A stretch of DNA of 64,000 nucleotides from an uncultured Collinsella sp. (GTDB lineage: Bacteria > Actinomycetota > Coriobacteriia > Coriobacteriales > Coriobacteriaceae): contig CAUHCN010000001.1 in assembly GCA_959604825.1 (NCBI GenBank), positions 1-64,000 on the forward strand, read 5' to 3'. The position numbers and the translations under genes were made by a program. Below, one piece after another: positions 25,483 to 34,842 of this stretch; position 1 is the stretch's first letter, and each line of letters starts with the position of its first letter. The notes under the pieces are model-generated. The model was not told where the DNA came from. It did not search any database and was given only the letters and a program-made list of their open reading frames with translations.

Positions 25483-27006
25483 CTATCTCACGTTGTCGTT
25501 CATCGCGAAGGAATTCTTCATGGCGCAACTCGTGGTGTAGAGCACCTTGCCCAGTAGAGCATCGGTCTCCACGCGAACAAGCTCGGCAAAGGCCTCGTTG
25601 GCGCGTGCAAGCTCGGCAGGCACCTCGGCCTCGGGCAGAACGGCTACGACAGCGTCAACATCGTGAATCTGCTTGTGGCCCATGCCGCCGACTTTCTCCT
25701 GGTAGTCCTCGACCGCGCGACCGCACTCGTGGAAGCGAACATCGGCCAAGGCGCCGATCAGGCGGTTGGCCCAGTAGAAGTTCTCGGACGTCACGCGAGC
25801 CTGCGTGTCGGCATAGTACTCGGGCATGGTCTCGACATTGGCGTACAGCGGCACGAGCGCGTTAAACGAGTTGGAGCCAAAGGCCATCCACTGCACGGCG
25901 CAGTAGGCCGGCTGCGCATAGGGACGCAGCTGCAGTACGGCGAGTTGGCTGTTGCGGTTGATGCCGATGGGACGATAGGCGCCGCGTGTGGCGGGCGTGC
26001 CCTTGCTGCCGTAGCAGTCGTACTCCGTGCCCTGGTAGTGGCTCGAAAGCACGTACTTAATGTCCTCGATGGTCACCTTGCGCTCGGGCACGCGGCTCCA
26101 GGGGATGTCATCGCTCTCGGGCGTGTAGTCGGCCTCGGGACCGTCCCACACATCGCTGGGGTTAAGGCAGCGCTGCATGTACCACGCGCGCGGCGTGTTG
26201 TAGACATGGTCGCTGTCGCTGTGCGAGCCAAAGGCCTCGCGCGGGTTGAAGACCGTCGCCGGACCGTCGCCCTCAACGCCCAGCGTCAAGTCCAGATGCC
26301 ACTCGGCCATCCAAGCGCGCAGGTCGGCGGAGCACATGTGATCGGCCTGGGCGCCCTCGGCGTCATCCAGGTCAAAGCTATCGATACCCAGCTGGTTGGG
26401 CATGGTCACATAGGCGTCGTCGGGCACGCGCTTGGCGATCCAGTGGTGGCCGCCGATGGTCTCGAGCCACCAGATCTCGTCCACGTCGCTAAAGGCGATG
26501 CCGTTGTTCTCGTAGGTGCCATAGCGCTCGAGCAGGTCACCCAGAATGCGTACGCCGTCGCGGGCGGATTTGGCATATGGCAGCACCAGGGTCACCATGT
26601 CCTCCTCGCCCAGACCGCCGGGCTGCGCCGGAACATAGCCGTCCTCGTCCTCGTTGCCCTTGGCGGGCACGTAGTCGACGAGCGGGTCGGCGCCGCGAAC
26701 GCGCTCGTTGGTGGTGAGCGTCTCGGTTGCAGACATGCCCACATTGAGCTCGTTGAAGCCGGCCTCGGCCCAGATGCCGTGGCCCGGAACAACATCGGGG
26801 ACGCTCGTGTAGCGCATGGGATTGTCGGGCAGCTCAACGGTCAGGTGGCTCAGGACACTCGTGTAGACACGTGGCTGCTCGTCGGGATGCACCACGCGCA
26901 TGCGCTTGGGCTCAAACACCCCGTTGGACGAGTCCTCGTTGCGGGCAACCAACGTCGAACCGTCGTAGCTCGCGTTCTTACCAACCAAAATCGTTGTGCA
27001 CGGCAT
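25483..27006 (-). CDS. C69-family dipeptidase (PepD type)
   Basis: An Ntn-hydrolase dipeptidase of 507 residues. The N-terminus MPCTTILVGKNASYDGSTLV places the nucleophile Cys at position 3, to be exposed by processing, with the ARNEDSS segment following. Further family features are the AGFNELNVGMSATET and IWWLETIGGHHW segments. The ATG at 27006 has AAGGAGG 6 bases upstream; an ATG at 27012 abuts that site and is rejected. There is no signal peptide, so it is cytoplasmic and probably cleaves dipeptides from the uptake of peptides. It lies 100 bases after folD and may share its transcript. Confidence 0.9.
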   Translation of the reverse strand: MPCTTILVGKNASYDGSTLVARNEDSSNGVFEPKRMRVVHPDEQPRVYTSVLSHLTVELPDNPMRYTSVPDVVPGHGIWAEAGFNELNVGMSATETLTTNERVRGADPLVDYVPAKGNEDEDGYVPAQPGGLGEEDMVTLVLPYAKSARDGVRILGDLLERYGTYENNGIAFSDVDEIWWLETIGGHHWIAKRVPDDAYVTMPNQLGIDSFDLDDAEGAQADHMCSADLRAWMAEWHLDLTLGVEGDGPATVFNPREAFGSHSDSDHVYNTPRAWYMQRCLNPSDVWDGPEADYTPESDDIPWSRVPERKVTIEDIKYVLSSHYQGTEYDCYGSKGTPATRGAYRPIGINRNSQLAVLQLRPYAQPAYCAVQWMAFGSNSFNALVPLYANVETMPEYYADTQARVTSENFYWANRLIGALADVRFHECGRAVEDYQEKVGGMGHKQIHDVDAVVAVLPEAEVPAELARANEAFAELVRVETDALLGKVLYTTSCAMKNSFAMNDNVR

Positions 27007-27105
27007 GCGCATCCTCCTTGAGCGAAGAAATCAAACGATAACAGTGTATCGCTTCGGCGCAGAAAGGGCGAAACCACGGCGCTGGCAACCCCTGTGGTCA
27101 AAAAC

Positions 27106-27960
27106 CTATTTCGATGCGCGCTCGGCCGCCTCGATCACGTGTTTGGCGAGGATCGCCGTCGTCACAGCGCCCACGCCGCCCGGCACGGGCGTGATGGCGT
27201 TAACAACCGGCTCCGCAGCATCAAAATCGACGTCCCCGACCAGCTTGCCAGCGGCCTCGTCCCAATTAATGCCAACATCGATGATCGTCTGGTCCTCGCG
27301 AATGGCATCCACGCCAATCGTGTGCGCGCGTCCAACGGCGGCAACCACAATGTCGGCAGCACGGCACTCGGCAGCAAGGTCGCGCGTATGCGTATGGCAC
27401 GTCGTCACGGTCGCATTGCGCGCCGTAAGCATGGCGGCAACAGGACGCCCGATCACCAGCGAGCGCCCGACCACAGCAACCTTAGCTCCATCCAGCTCAA
27501 CGCCGTAATGATCCAGCAAAGCAAGCACGGCTTCGGCTGTGCAGGGGGCAAAACCCTCGCCGCGCCCCGAAAGCGTGGTGAGCAGCGAAGCCGGCGTCAT
27601 GGAGTCAACGTCTTTGGCAGGATCGAGTGCCGCGGCAACCGCGTCCTCGTCAAGGCCGGCGGGCAGCGGGCGGAACATCAGGCAGCCATGAACAGACGAA
27701 TCGGTATTGATGTCCTCGATGGCCGCCAACAGCTCGTCCTGCGAAACATCGGCGGGAAGCAAAACGCGGCGAGCTTCAATGCCAACCTTCTCGCAGCGCT
27801 TGAGCGCACCGCGCTCGTAGGATAGGTCGTCCTCGCGTTCACCCACACGCACGATAGCCGACGTCGGAACAACGCCCCGCTCGCGCAGGGCTGCGCAGCG
27901 AGCAGCAAGTTCCTCAGTCAACGCGCGGGCGACGGGAGCACCCTTCAGTAGCTCAGCCAT
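27106..27960 (-). CDS. folD: FolD-type methylenetetrahydrofolate dehydrogenase lacking cyclohydrolase residues
   Basis: A 284-residue FolD homologue in the folate one-carbon path. The Rossmann domain (VAVVGRSLVIGRPVAAML), IIDVGIN and the ITPVPGGVGAVTTA signature are intact. In the catalytic domain the usual YVxxK motif reads YERGA, so the active-site Lys (E. coli K54) is Ala52. The VQLPLP motif reads MFRPLP, so Q98 is Phe; the Asp of KDVD is kept. Known mutants at Lys and Gln lose cyclohydrolase activity while Lys mutants can keep dehydrogenase. Directly upstream is a separate FchA-type cyclohydrolase (2-base gap), which would supply the lost step. The ATG at 27960 follows AGAGGGGATAGCC. Confidence 0.9.
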   Translation of the reverse strand: MAELLKGAPVARALTEELAARCAALRERGVVPTSAIVRVGEREDDLSYERGALKRCEKVGIEARRVLLPADVSQDELLAAIEDINTDSSVHGCLMFRPLPAGLDEDAVAAALDPAKDVDSMTPASLLTTLSGRGEGFAPCTAEAVLALLDHYGVELDGAKVAVVGRSLVIGRPVAAMLTARNATVTTCHTHTRDLAAECRAADIVVAAVGRAHTIGVDAIREDQTIIDVGINWDEAAGKLVGDVDFDAAEPVVNAITPVPGGVGAVTTAILAKHVIEAAERASK

Positions 27961-27962
27961 GG

Positions 27963-28595
27963 CTATCCCCTCTTCCTTGCGGCGTCGGCGGCGCGGCGCG
28001 CCAGCGCATCGGCGCGCGGCAACCACATGTCGAGCAACTCATCACACGCCGTCTCGAGCTCCTCAGCACGAGCGCGATCCTTCATAGACGTGGTGTTCGC
28101 AAAGAGCGTCAAGCTCGCGCCCTGCATAGCAGAACGGCAGAACACGGCGCCGCACGCCACATCGGACAGCAGCTGACGCGAACCCTTGTCGGCCATGTCC
28201 TCGAGCAGCGCCAGTGCACGCCCGCAGGCATCCATAATGCGATACGGCGGCATAGCGGCCACATGCAGCGCATCCTGAATCGCGGTCGCTCGAGCCGGAT
28301 CGTCACGCGGAATACCGTACGCCGCGGACACCTGCCCATAGGCACGAACGTCCTCGGCAACCAACTCGACAAGCTCCTGGGCCAGCTCATCAGCCTGGGC
28401 AAACGCGCGCGTCAGGTCATCCGCGCGATCGGCAAGCGTGGGGTTGGTCGCGCCGTAGCGCGCGACCATCCCGCACAGCGAGGCGCCCAGCGCACCCACA
28501 AAGGCGCTCGCGCTGCCGCCGCCGGGCACCGGCTCGCGCGCGGCAAGCGCCTCGGCAAACCCGCGGCAGGTCTTGTCCATCATCTCTTGGCTCAT
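27963..28595 (-). CDS. fchA: Methenyltetrahydrofolate cyclohydrolase / cyclodeaminase family (FchA-like)
   Basis: A 210-residue all-helical protein of the FTCD C-terminal family, with the marker PVPGGGSASAFVGALGASL near residue 24. Members either act as formimidoyl-THF cyclodeaminase or, as in clostridial FchA, as methenyl-THF cyclohydrolase. The FchA role is favoured because the next gene, 2 bases downstream, is a FolD without its cyclohydrolase residues, and no histidine-degradation gene is near. The ATG at 28595 has AAGGTG 7 bases upstream; the ATG at 28601 is too close to that site. Confidence 0.85.
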   Translation of the reverse strand: MSQEMMDKTCRGFAEALAAREPVPGGGSASAFVGALGASLCGMVARYGATNPTLADRADDLTRAFAQADELAQELVELVAEDVRAYGQVSAAYGIPRDDPARATAIQDALHVAAMPPYRIMDACGRALALLEDMADKGSRQLLSDVACGAVFCRSAMQGASLTLFANTTSMKDRARAEELETACDELLDMWLPRADALARRAADAARKRG

Positions 28596-28756
28596 ACACA
28601 TGCACCTTCAAGTCATATACATCGGTCGAGCGGCAACCGCCGACCGACCGCATCGATCACATAATGGTGCTAAGTCTAGCCCATAAGCACATGGGCGTCA
28701 GCGCACCTGGCCATTGCGGATTTCTATGGCACACGATAGGCGGCAGCGACACAAAC

Positions 28757-28774
28757 ATGGGACACATGGCCCAC
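28757..28774 (+). repeat. 18-base direct repeat upstream of lipoprotein gene, copy 1
   Basis: ATGGGACACATGGCCCAC is repeated exactly at 29722-29739, in each case upstream of a paralogous lipoprotein gene. TGGG and CCCA at the ends make it partly palindromic. The rest of the 28596-28971 gap holds no gene; a TATAGG sequence near 28816 is a possible -10. Confidence 0.7.
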
Positions 28775-28971
28775 GTTTCGAGACTCCCGGGCAGCGGCAA
28801 CTGGGGCATACATATAGGTAAGGAGCCCTATGTTGGGGCAACGCTCGCCACGACACCGGACGACGAATGGAGGAATAACCGCACAGCAAACAAAGGCATC
28901 ATGTGCATGCGTAACCGCCGCCCCAGCGATCCGCGGCACACGATGTCCCTGGCAGACAAGGAGGACGCCAC

Positions 28972-29571
28972 CATGAAGAAAAAGACCCTATCGATCCTTT
29001 CCCTTTGCATCGCCCTCTTTGCCGTGTTTGCCCTTGTCGGCTGCGGCGGGAGCGCATCGGGCGGCGGCAGCGCCCCAAGAGCGAGAGCAAGGAAAAGGTC
29101 CCCGTCGCCAAGAAGACCGACTTTATCTGGTTTAAGGTCGAGATGCCCGAGGGCGTCGGCGTAAGCGACTCCGCCGGCAAGAATGCCGACAGGGTTCAGC
29201 TCACCTTCCCCGAAGACGAGAACGCCTCGGCCGATCGCTTTATCCCCGTTTGGAAAAAAGCGCTGACGGCCGAGGAATCCCACGCCGACCAGGCGGAAAA
29301 GAAGGGGGATACGTTCCAGTGGAAGGATGGCGGGTCCGTCGAGTATAACGGCAGGACGTGGCTCGTCGGAACATACGAGGACAACAGCGGCATCTCAACC
29401 ATGCTTTTTACCGACGTTGAGCCGGGAAGCGCCTACGTCCTCATCTCGAACTTCGACCAGCACAAGAAAGAAGCCGAGACACTCCTCAACTCCATCGAGT
29501 TCCCCGACGACATGAAGAAAGCAGTTGACGAGGCACGCGAAGTCGAGATTTCGAGCATCGAGATCAAGTAA
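28972..29571 (+). pseudogene. Frameshifted lipoprotein, paralogue of the next gene
   Basis: The frame begins MKKKTLSILSLCIALFAVFA and has the lipobox LVGC, as in the next gene. After the CCCC at 29073-29076 it leaves the conserved frame. One extra C would restore KSESKEKVPVAKKTDFIWFK and the downstream frame to the stop at 29571. The restored protein (about 200 residues) would match the intact paralogue in TDFIWFKVE-PEGV, DRFIPV, Y-GKTW/YNGRTW and the ending IEIK. It is either a recent pseudogene, a sequencing error in a short C run, or a -1 frameshift. The ribosome site AAGGAGG is intact. Confidence 0.75.
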
Positions 29572-29640
29572 CGGGGCACCCGCACGTGCCTATGCGCACC
29601 CGCGCACATGCGCTCCATTAAAACAACGGGCGCCCAACCC

Positions 29641-29677
29641 GGGGAGGGCCGACGACATCGGCCCTCCCCTCTTTTGT
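29641..29677 (+). terminator. Intrinsic terminator after the frameshifted lipoprotein
   Basis: GGGGAGGGCCGA pairs with TCGGCCCTCCCC around a 5-base loop and runs into TCTTTTG. Confidence 0.88.
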
Positions 29678-29721
29678 GCCCGCGTATATTGCCACTTGTC
29701 GGCGCAAATCCTGCCCCCAGA

Positions 29722-29739
29722 ATGGGACACATGGCCCAC
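29722..29739 (+). repeat. 18-base direct repeat upstream of lipoprotein gene, copy 2
   Basis: Exact copy of the 28757-28774 sequence, 73 bases before the intact lipoprotein ATG. It marks duplication of gene plus control region, or a shared operator. Confidence 0.7.
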
Positions 29740-29812
29740 CCGAACGAGCCGCTCGCGCGTACAGTAAAGACAGGTAATCCATGGGCGGTTACAGATCGAG
29801 GAGGACACGACC

Positions 29813-30406
29813 ATGAAAAAGAAGGCCTTTGCGATTCTCACCCTCTGCATGAGTCTTTTTGCCGCGGTTGCCCTGGTGGGTTGCGGCGGAAGCGGTGGCG
29901 CTGCTGGCAGTGGCGGTGGCGGCGGAGCAGAAAAGCCAGCCGTGGATATGAGGACCGACTTCATTTGGTTTAAGGTCGAGGTGCCCGAGGGCGTCGAAAT
30001 CACGGACGTCGCAGGCGACACCGCCGATAGGGCCCAGTTTAAGTTCACCGAGAGCGAGCACGCCAGCGATCGCTTCATCCCTGTCTTCGACTCCGACAAG
30101 AACGCCGACGAGCTGTTCGACTACGAGGCCAAATGGAAGGCCAACTTTGAGTGGACCGAGAATGACCCCGTCAAGTACAGCGGCAAGACTTGGCGCAACG
30201 CTTCCTATACACACTCGGGCGGCGTGACGACTGAGTACTTCACCGAAGCAGGCGGCGGCAGCGTCTACGTGAGCATCGACAATGTCGAGGAGCACAAGGA
30301 CGCCGTCGAGACCATGATGAAGTCTCTGGAGTTTGCCGACGACATCGCCGAAGCCAAGACCGAGGCCATGGACGTCAAGCTCGACGATATCGAGATCAAG
30401 CGCTAA
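29813..30406 (+). CDS. Secreted lipoprotein of unknown function
   Basis: A 197-residue protein starting MKKKAFAILTLCMSLFAAVA with lipobox LVGC (Cys at about 24), so it should be lipidated and held on the outer face of the membrane. A Gly-rich linker (residues 25-42) leads to a compact domain (TDFIWFKVEVPEGVEI ... DDIEIKR), also present in the frameshifted upstream paralogue. I do not recognise the domain; its acidic beta-strand pattern suggests a small all-beta or mixed fold. The ATG follows GAGGAGGACACGACC. It ends in a terminator. Confidence 0.8.
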   Translation: MKKKAFAILTLCMSLFAAVALVGCGGSGGAAGSGGGGGAEKPAVDMRTDFIWFKVEVPEGVEITDVAGDTADRAQFKFTESEHASDRFIPVFDSDKNADELFDYEAKWKANFEWTENDPVKYSGKTWRNASYTHSGGVTTEYFTEAGGGSVYVSIDNVEEHKDAVETMMKSLEFADDIAEAKTEAMDVKLDDIEIKR

Positions 30407-30477
30407 GCGACTGGCGAGCGCAACGGGAAACACGGTCGCAGTGCAAACAAGCGACGGTACCCCAGCGCTTCGTACCC

Positions 30478-30510
30478 AGGGAGGGCCGGTAAACCGACCC
30501 TCCCTTTCTT
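30478..30510 (+). terminator. Intrinsic terminator after the lipoprotein gene
   Basis: AGGGAGGG and CCCTCCCT with an inner GGT/ACC form the stem, followed by TTCTT. Between it and 30711 no other gene is seen; a TATAGT at about 30663 may be a -10 for the next gene. Confidence 0.8.
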
Positions 30511-30711
30511 ATGCCGGTAGCCGACGAACGCGAGGATGCCGGACGCCGGAACCGCCCCAAATGTGGCAACAGTACGAAAACGATAAACACCCCAACACGT
30601 CCGCCCACCGATTTATTGCGCCGCGCAGACAATTAAACCAGCATCTTTAAACATCTGGGCAGTATAGTGACCAAAACTATCGCATAACCGCACCCTGCGA
30701 ATGGAGGAGTC

Positions 30712-33197
30712 ATGGCCGAACATCATGCCATCAGTCGCCGAGCATTTACGCTGGGCTTAGGTCTTGCGGCGCTGTCGCCGCTTGCAAGCCTGCCAGAAAC
30801 CGCGGCACCGGGCATTCCCCTGCGAGCGGCATTTGCAGACGACACGCCCAAACCGGCGGACAGCCTCGACAATTTCGTCATTCGCCTTCGCCCCGCGGGC
30901 TATTTTCGCACCGCGAGCGTCAACCAAGACGGCAACGTTCGCGGCAACGTCTGCCACCTGTTTAACGACGGCACGTCCAGCAAGCTCATCCTTGAGAACG
31001 TAACGACCAAGAATGACGATACAAACTGGTATGCTATCCGCACCTTGCTCAATTTCGAAGAGCATAAAAGACGGGCTACAGCATTTGGTCGGTCGACGAC
31101 GACTCTGACAAAGATGGAAAGGTCATCCACGTATGGGGCGGCGAGTATGACAACAAGCCCAGCCGCGCTTTTGCGTTCGAGCGTCAATCAAACGGAACCT
31201 ATATCATCCGAGACCGCACGGTCGAGAAAGAAACCGAGAAAAAAGACATTAAGTACCTGGCAATAGAATCGAACGGCGAAGACCAGGACAACAATAAGAT
31301 CTGCCATAAGAGTAAGAGCATTCCGTGGGAGCTCGAACTTATCGGTTACGACATGAAAAAGAACGATGCCACGGTTAGCAGCCTCGACTGGATCACGTAC
31401 AGCAGCTACGTCGATGGGCCATGTTGGATGAAATACGTCGACGACAACAAGTTCCTCGACGAGCTGAGCATCCCGGGTACGCACGATTCGGGCACCTGCA
31501 GCGTGGACAACGACACTGAGCCCCAATCCTCGCAAGTAAAATGCCAGCAGGATTACATTCCTACGCAGTTGCTCGAAGGCATTCGCTATTTTGATATCCG
31601 GCTCGGAAAGGGCGACGACCCCGGTATCGACCACGGGGATTACTACCTGCTCAAAAAAGACGCGTACTTTATGCATCTTTCCGATGTCATAGGCTACTTC
31701 AAAACGTTTTTGAACGAAAACCCGACAGAAGCGCTCATCATGCTGGTGTCACGAGGCAACGACGAGGCTACCGACGAAAGTGTTACGACGGCTTTCGCCA
31801 AGGTTTTGGACGACAACCCCAAACTGTTCTATACGTCGAGCCGAATCCCCACGCTACACGAGGTGCGCGGAAAGATCGTTCTGCTGCGTCGATTTAGGCT
31901 CGCCGGCAACAGTGTAAGCGGCCACACGTGGGGCCTCGACCTTACCGAATGGGATGACAAGATCAAGGCTCACTCCGACAGCGCCACTATGTGTCTCGTC
32001 CAAGACGCGCGGGGCTTTGAAGCCGCGGGGGAAACAGGAGACAAAGAGCCCTATTGCACCAAGGTATACGCCCAGGACAAGTACAAACTCACGGGAACCG
32101 ACAAGCTCAGCTGGGTCGATAATGCGCTGAAGGAAACGACCGGGCGCACGCGCAACAAGGTGGACGTCGCGGACGATGACGGGGCCAAGGTGCAAGTCCA
32201 GGAGCGTTGCTGGTCTATCAACTACACCAGCTGCACGGGCTTGTCGCACGGAGGCAATCCTTTTACCTCGGCACGAGTAGTCAACGAGCATCTGTATAAG
32301 AGCCCGTACATCAATCCCAGCGGCATCGAGGATACAAAGTCAGATTACCTCGAGCACATTGGCATCATCGCATCCGACTTTGTTGATGCGGCGCTGGCCC
32401 GGAGCATCTACCAGCGCAATTACGATTACGATACACAGCACAAGCAGACAGCTTCGTACTACCTCCCGACCCGCATGCGCATGACGTACGGCGACTCGCT
32501 GAGCGATGCCTCGCTCCAGGATGGCAAGACCGTTGGCGAGGGCCATTTCCGCCTTGTCGACAGCAGCAACGTACTCAACGTGGCGGCTTCGGGCCATGCG
32601 TTTGCCATTGAATACGTGGATGTTGATGCCCTGGGCAACGAGACCGTTACAAGACTGCAGGGCTTTGTGCCTATCGATATCGATCCACGCGCGCTGACGC
32701 CCCATTTTGAGGGACTCGAAGGCCTTAAGGCCGGCGAAGACGTGCGCGCCAAGATTGCGGCATCACTCGAGGGCAAGCTCGAAACCGATGCCTGCACGGC
32801 CCAGCTCGAGTTTGTGCACGACGCGGACGGCGCTCCGGGCACGGCAATGGCCGAGGGCGAAACATTTGCCGCAGGAACGTACTGGGTGCGCGTGAACGGT
32901 CTCTTGGGCGACGCGGCGCAGAACTACACGCTCGCCAGCGACGGAGCCGCAAGCTTTACCGTTGCAGCCTCGGGCAACGCGGGCGGCAACGGCGCCGGCA
33001 CCGACGGTGGCACGGGCTCCAACGCAGGTAGCGCCGACAAGAACGGCAAGGGCAAAAGCTCGGCCGGAAAGCTTGCCGGCACAGGCGACGGCTCTGGCAT
33101 CGCCGCCGGGCTCGCTGCCGCCGCCGTGGCGACGACAGTCGCCGGCGCAGCGATGCTTGCAAATGACCGCGAAAACGCTGGGGACGACAGCGAATAG
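30712..33197 (+). pseudogene. Tat-exported PI-PLC X-domain surface protein, interrupted by one frameshift
   Basis: The first frame starts with a twin-arginine signal (SRRAFTLGLGLAALSPL) and runs to about residue 118. At AAAA (31066-31069) the conserved frame is lost; one extra A gives KKTGYSIWSVDDDSD and joins the second frame to 33197. The joined product is about 828 residues. Its middle has PI-PLC X-box features: LSIPGTHDSGTCS (first catalytic His), LLEGIRYFDIRLG, YFMHLSDVIGYF and EALIMLVSRG. The C-terminus has a Gly/Ser/Asn linker, a sortase-like LAGTG, a hydrophobic helix and an acidic tail. If real, the shift disables a secreted phosphodiesterase; the second frame alone lacks a signal peptide. 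Confidence 0.75.
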
Positions 33198-33226
33198 GCA
33201 AGCCAGCCTTTTAGACACATCGACTC

Positions 33227-33267
33227 AATCGGGGGCGCAGAACACCGTTCTGTGCCCCCGATTTTTA
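33227..33267 (+). terminator. Intrinsic terminator after the PI-PLC-like gene
   Basis: ATCGGGGGCGCAGAA pairs with TTCTGTGCCCCCGAT (one G-T) around a 5-base loop, then TTTT. Confidence 0.9.
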
Positions 33268-33291
33268 CCTTGGCCCGAACGCCGCTTTCGA

Positions 33292-33561
33292 CTACATCAC
33301 CATGTTCAGCGCGTTAACAAACTCCTGGGCCTTCGCACGACTGCTCAGGCTAAAGACACAAGCGGTCAACAGCCTGTTACGTAGGAAAACGTCGCGGCCC
33401 TTGATCCTGTTGACCCCAGTGATGTCCTTAAGGTAAACAATCTCGGTGTGCTTGCCACCAAACGTGCCCTTCTTGAGCACCTCAATACGGTTAGGGTAGA
33501 TCTTGACGTCTTTAAACCTACCCGAACCTTTGTCCTGGAATAGCAGCGTGTTCTTGTCCAT
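33292..33561 (-). CDS. Small PH-like domain protein
   Basis: An 89-residue protein. The ATG at 33561 (MDKNTLLFQDKGSGRF) follows GGGAG by 8 bases. The strand pattern FKDVKIYPNRIEVLKKG, EIVYLKDITGVNRI, then a C-terminal helix with SSRAKAQEFVNALN matches the short bacterial PH/DUF4429-like fold, in which an RI/EI-type strand leads to a terminal helix. Cytoplasmic and single-domain; function unknown. It is convergent with the PI-PLC-like gene. Confidence 0.65.
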   Translation of the reverse strand: MDKNTLLFQDKGSGRFKDVKIYPNRIEVLKKGTFGGKHTEIVYLKDITGVNRIKGRDVFLRNRLLTACVFSLSSRAKAQEFVNALNMVM

Positions 33562-33729
33562 GCATGTCACTCCCGTGGGGTTCGCTAAAACTGCCTTTAT
33601 GGTCACATTTTAACCACCGCAAGGCCCCCATGCGAAGGTGCCAGACAACGCAGCAATTCGTGTCCGCGCGAGGCTTTAAACTAAATGTAATAAAGATGCA
33701 TTCCTCAAGAGGAAAGTCGGGCGATATTG

Positions 33730-34779
33730 ATGGGTGAACTGGTAAACCGCGGGGAATCGACAATCGTGCCAGAAGTTTTTTACAAGCAGGTTTCCTCGAT
33801 TCTCAACGCCGCTCGCAACAAGGCATATACCGCCGTTAACTTTGCGATGGTTGAGGCATATTGGGAGATCGGCAAGAGCATTGTTGATGAACAGGGCGGA
33901 GAGGAGCGCGCAGCATATGGAGAGGCATTGATTGCGGGCCTCTCCAGAAGGCTTACCGCGGATTTCGGAAGAGGCTTTGGCATCGCAAACCTTCGCAATA
34001 TGCGTCAGTTCTTTCTTGCGTTTCCAATTCGCGACGCACTGCGTAGCGAATTGAGCTGGACTCATTACCGCAGGTTGATGCGAATTCCCGACCCTGATGC
34101 TCGCGCCTGGTACATGAACGAATGCGCCAATTCTCGCTGGAGCACGCGCCAGATCGAGCGCCAGATCAACACCATGTTCCGAGAGCGCCTACTTGCCAGC
34201 AAGGACAAGGAGGCCGTCACCCAGGAAATCCAAAAGCGCGCCCCGGCTCGTCGCCCCGAGGATATCATCCGCGACCCATATGTGCTGGAGTTTTTAGGTT
34301 TCTCGGACGATACTGCGTTTCGCGAGAGCGATCTAGAGCAGGCGCTCATCACGCATCTTCAGAAGTTCCTGCTGGAGCTTGGCCGTGGCTTCGCTTTCGA
34401 GGCGCGCCAAAAGCGCATCACCTTTGATGGGCGCCATTTCTATATTGACCTTGTGTTTTACAACTATCTGATGCGCTGTTTCGTGCTCATCGACCTTAAG
34501 ACCGATGACCTTACGCATCAGGACCTGGGCCAGATGCAAATGTATGTGAACTACTACACGCGTGAGCTCATGAACGTAGGCGACAATCCGCCCATAGGCA
34601 TCGTGCTCTGCGCGGACAAAAGCGATTCGATCGTCGAGTACACGCTGCCCGAAGACAACGACCAAGTGTTTGCCGCCAAATACCTGCCGTATCTTCCAAG
34701 CAAGGAAGAGCTGGCACGCGAGCTGAGTGCCGAGTACCGCGCCATCAACGAAGCGACTAATGGCGAAGTGCAAGGATAG
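33730..34779 (+). CDS. YhcG/DUF1016-family PD-(D/E)XK nuclease-like protein
   Basis: A 349-residue protein with the two parts of the YhcG family. The N-terminal helical domain (about 1-150) contains AYWEIGKSIVDEQ, GFGIANLRNMRQFF and LSWTHYRRLMRI. The C-terminal nuclease-like domain has FLGF, RGFAFEARQKRI, FYIDLVFYNYLM and VLIDLKTDDLTHQDLGQMQMYV, giving the D...xLK arrangement. Family members are linked to restriction-like or mobile-element contexts, but no restriction gene is adjacent. The ATG at 33730 is preferred over the TTG directly before it; GAGGAAAG lies about 14 bases upstream. Confidence 0.85.
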   Translation: MGELVNRGESTIVPEVFYKQVSSILNAARNKAYTAVNFAMVEAYWEIGKSIVDEQGGEERAAYGEALIAGLSRRLTADFGRGFGIANLRNMRQFFLAFPIRDALRSELSWTHYRRLMRIPDPDARAWYMNECANSRWSTRQIERQINTMFRERLLASKDKEAVTQEIQKRAPARRPEDIIRDPYVLEFLGFSDDTAFRESDLEQALITHLQKFLLELGRGFAFEARQKRITFDGRHFYIDLVFYNYLMRCFVLIDLKTDDLTHQDLGQMQMYVNYYTRELMNVGDNPPIGIVLCADKSDSIVEYTLPEDNDQVFAAKYLPYLPSKEELARELSAEYRAINEATNGEVQG

Positions 34780-34842
34780 CAGCACGTTGCGACCGATACC
34801 CCCGACGGCGCTCCACATCACCCGGGAAAAGAGGAGCTTTCC

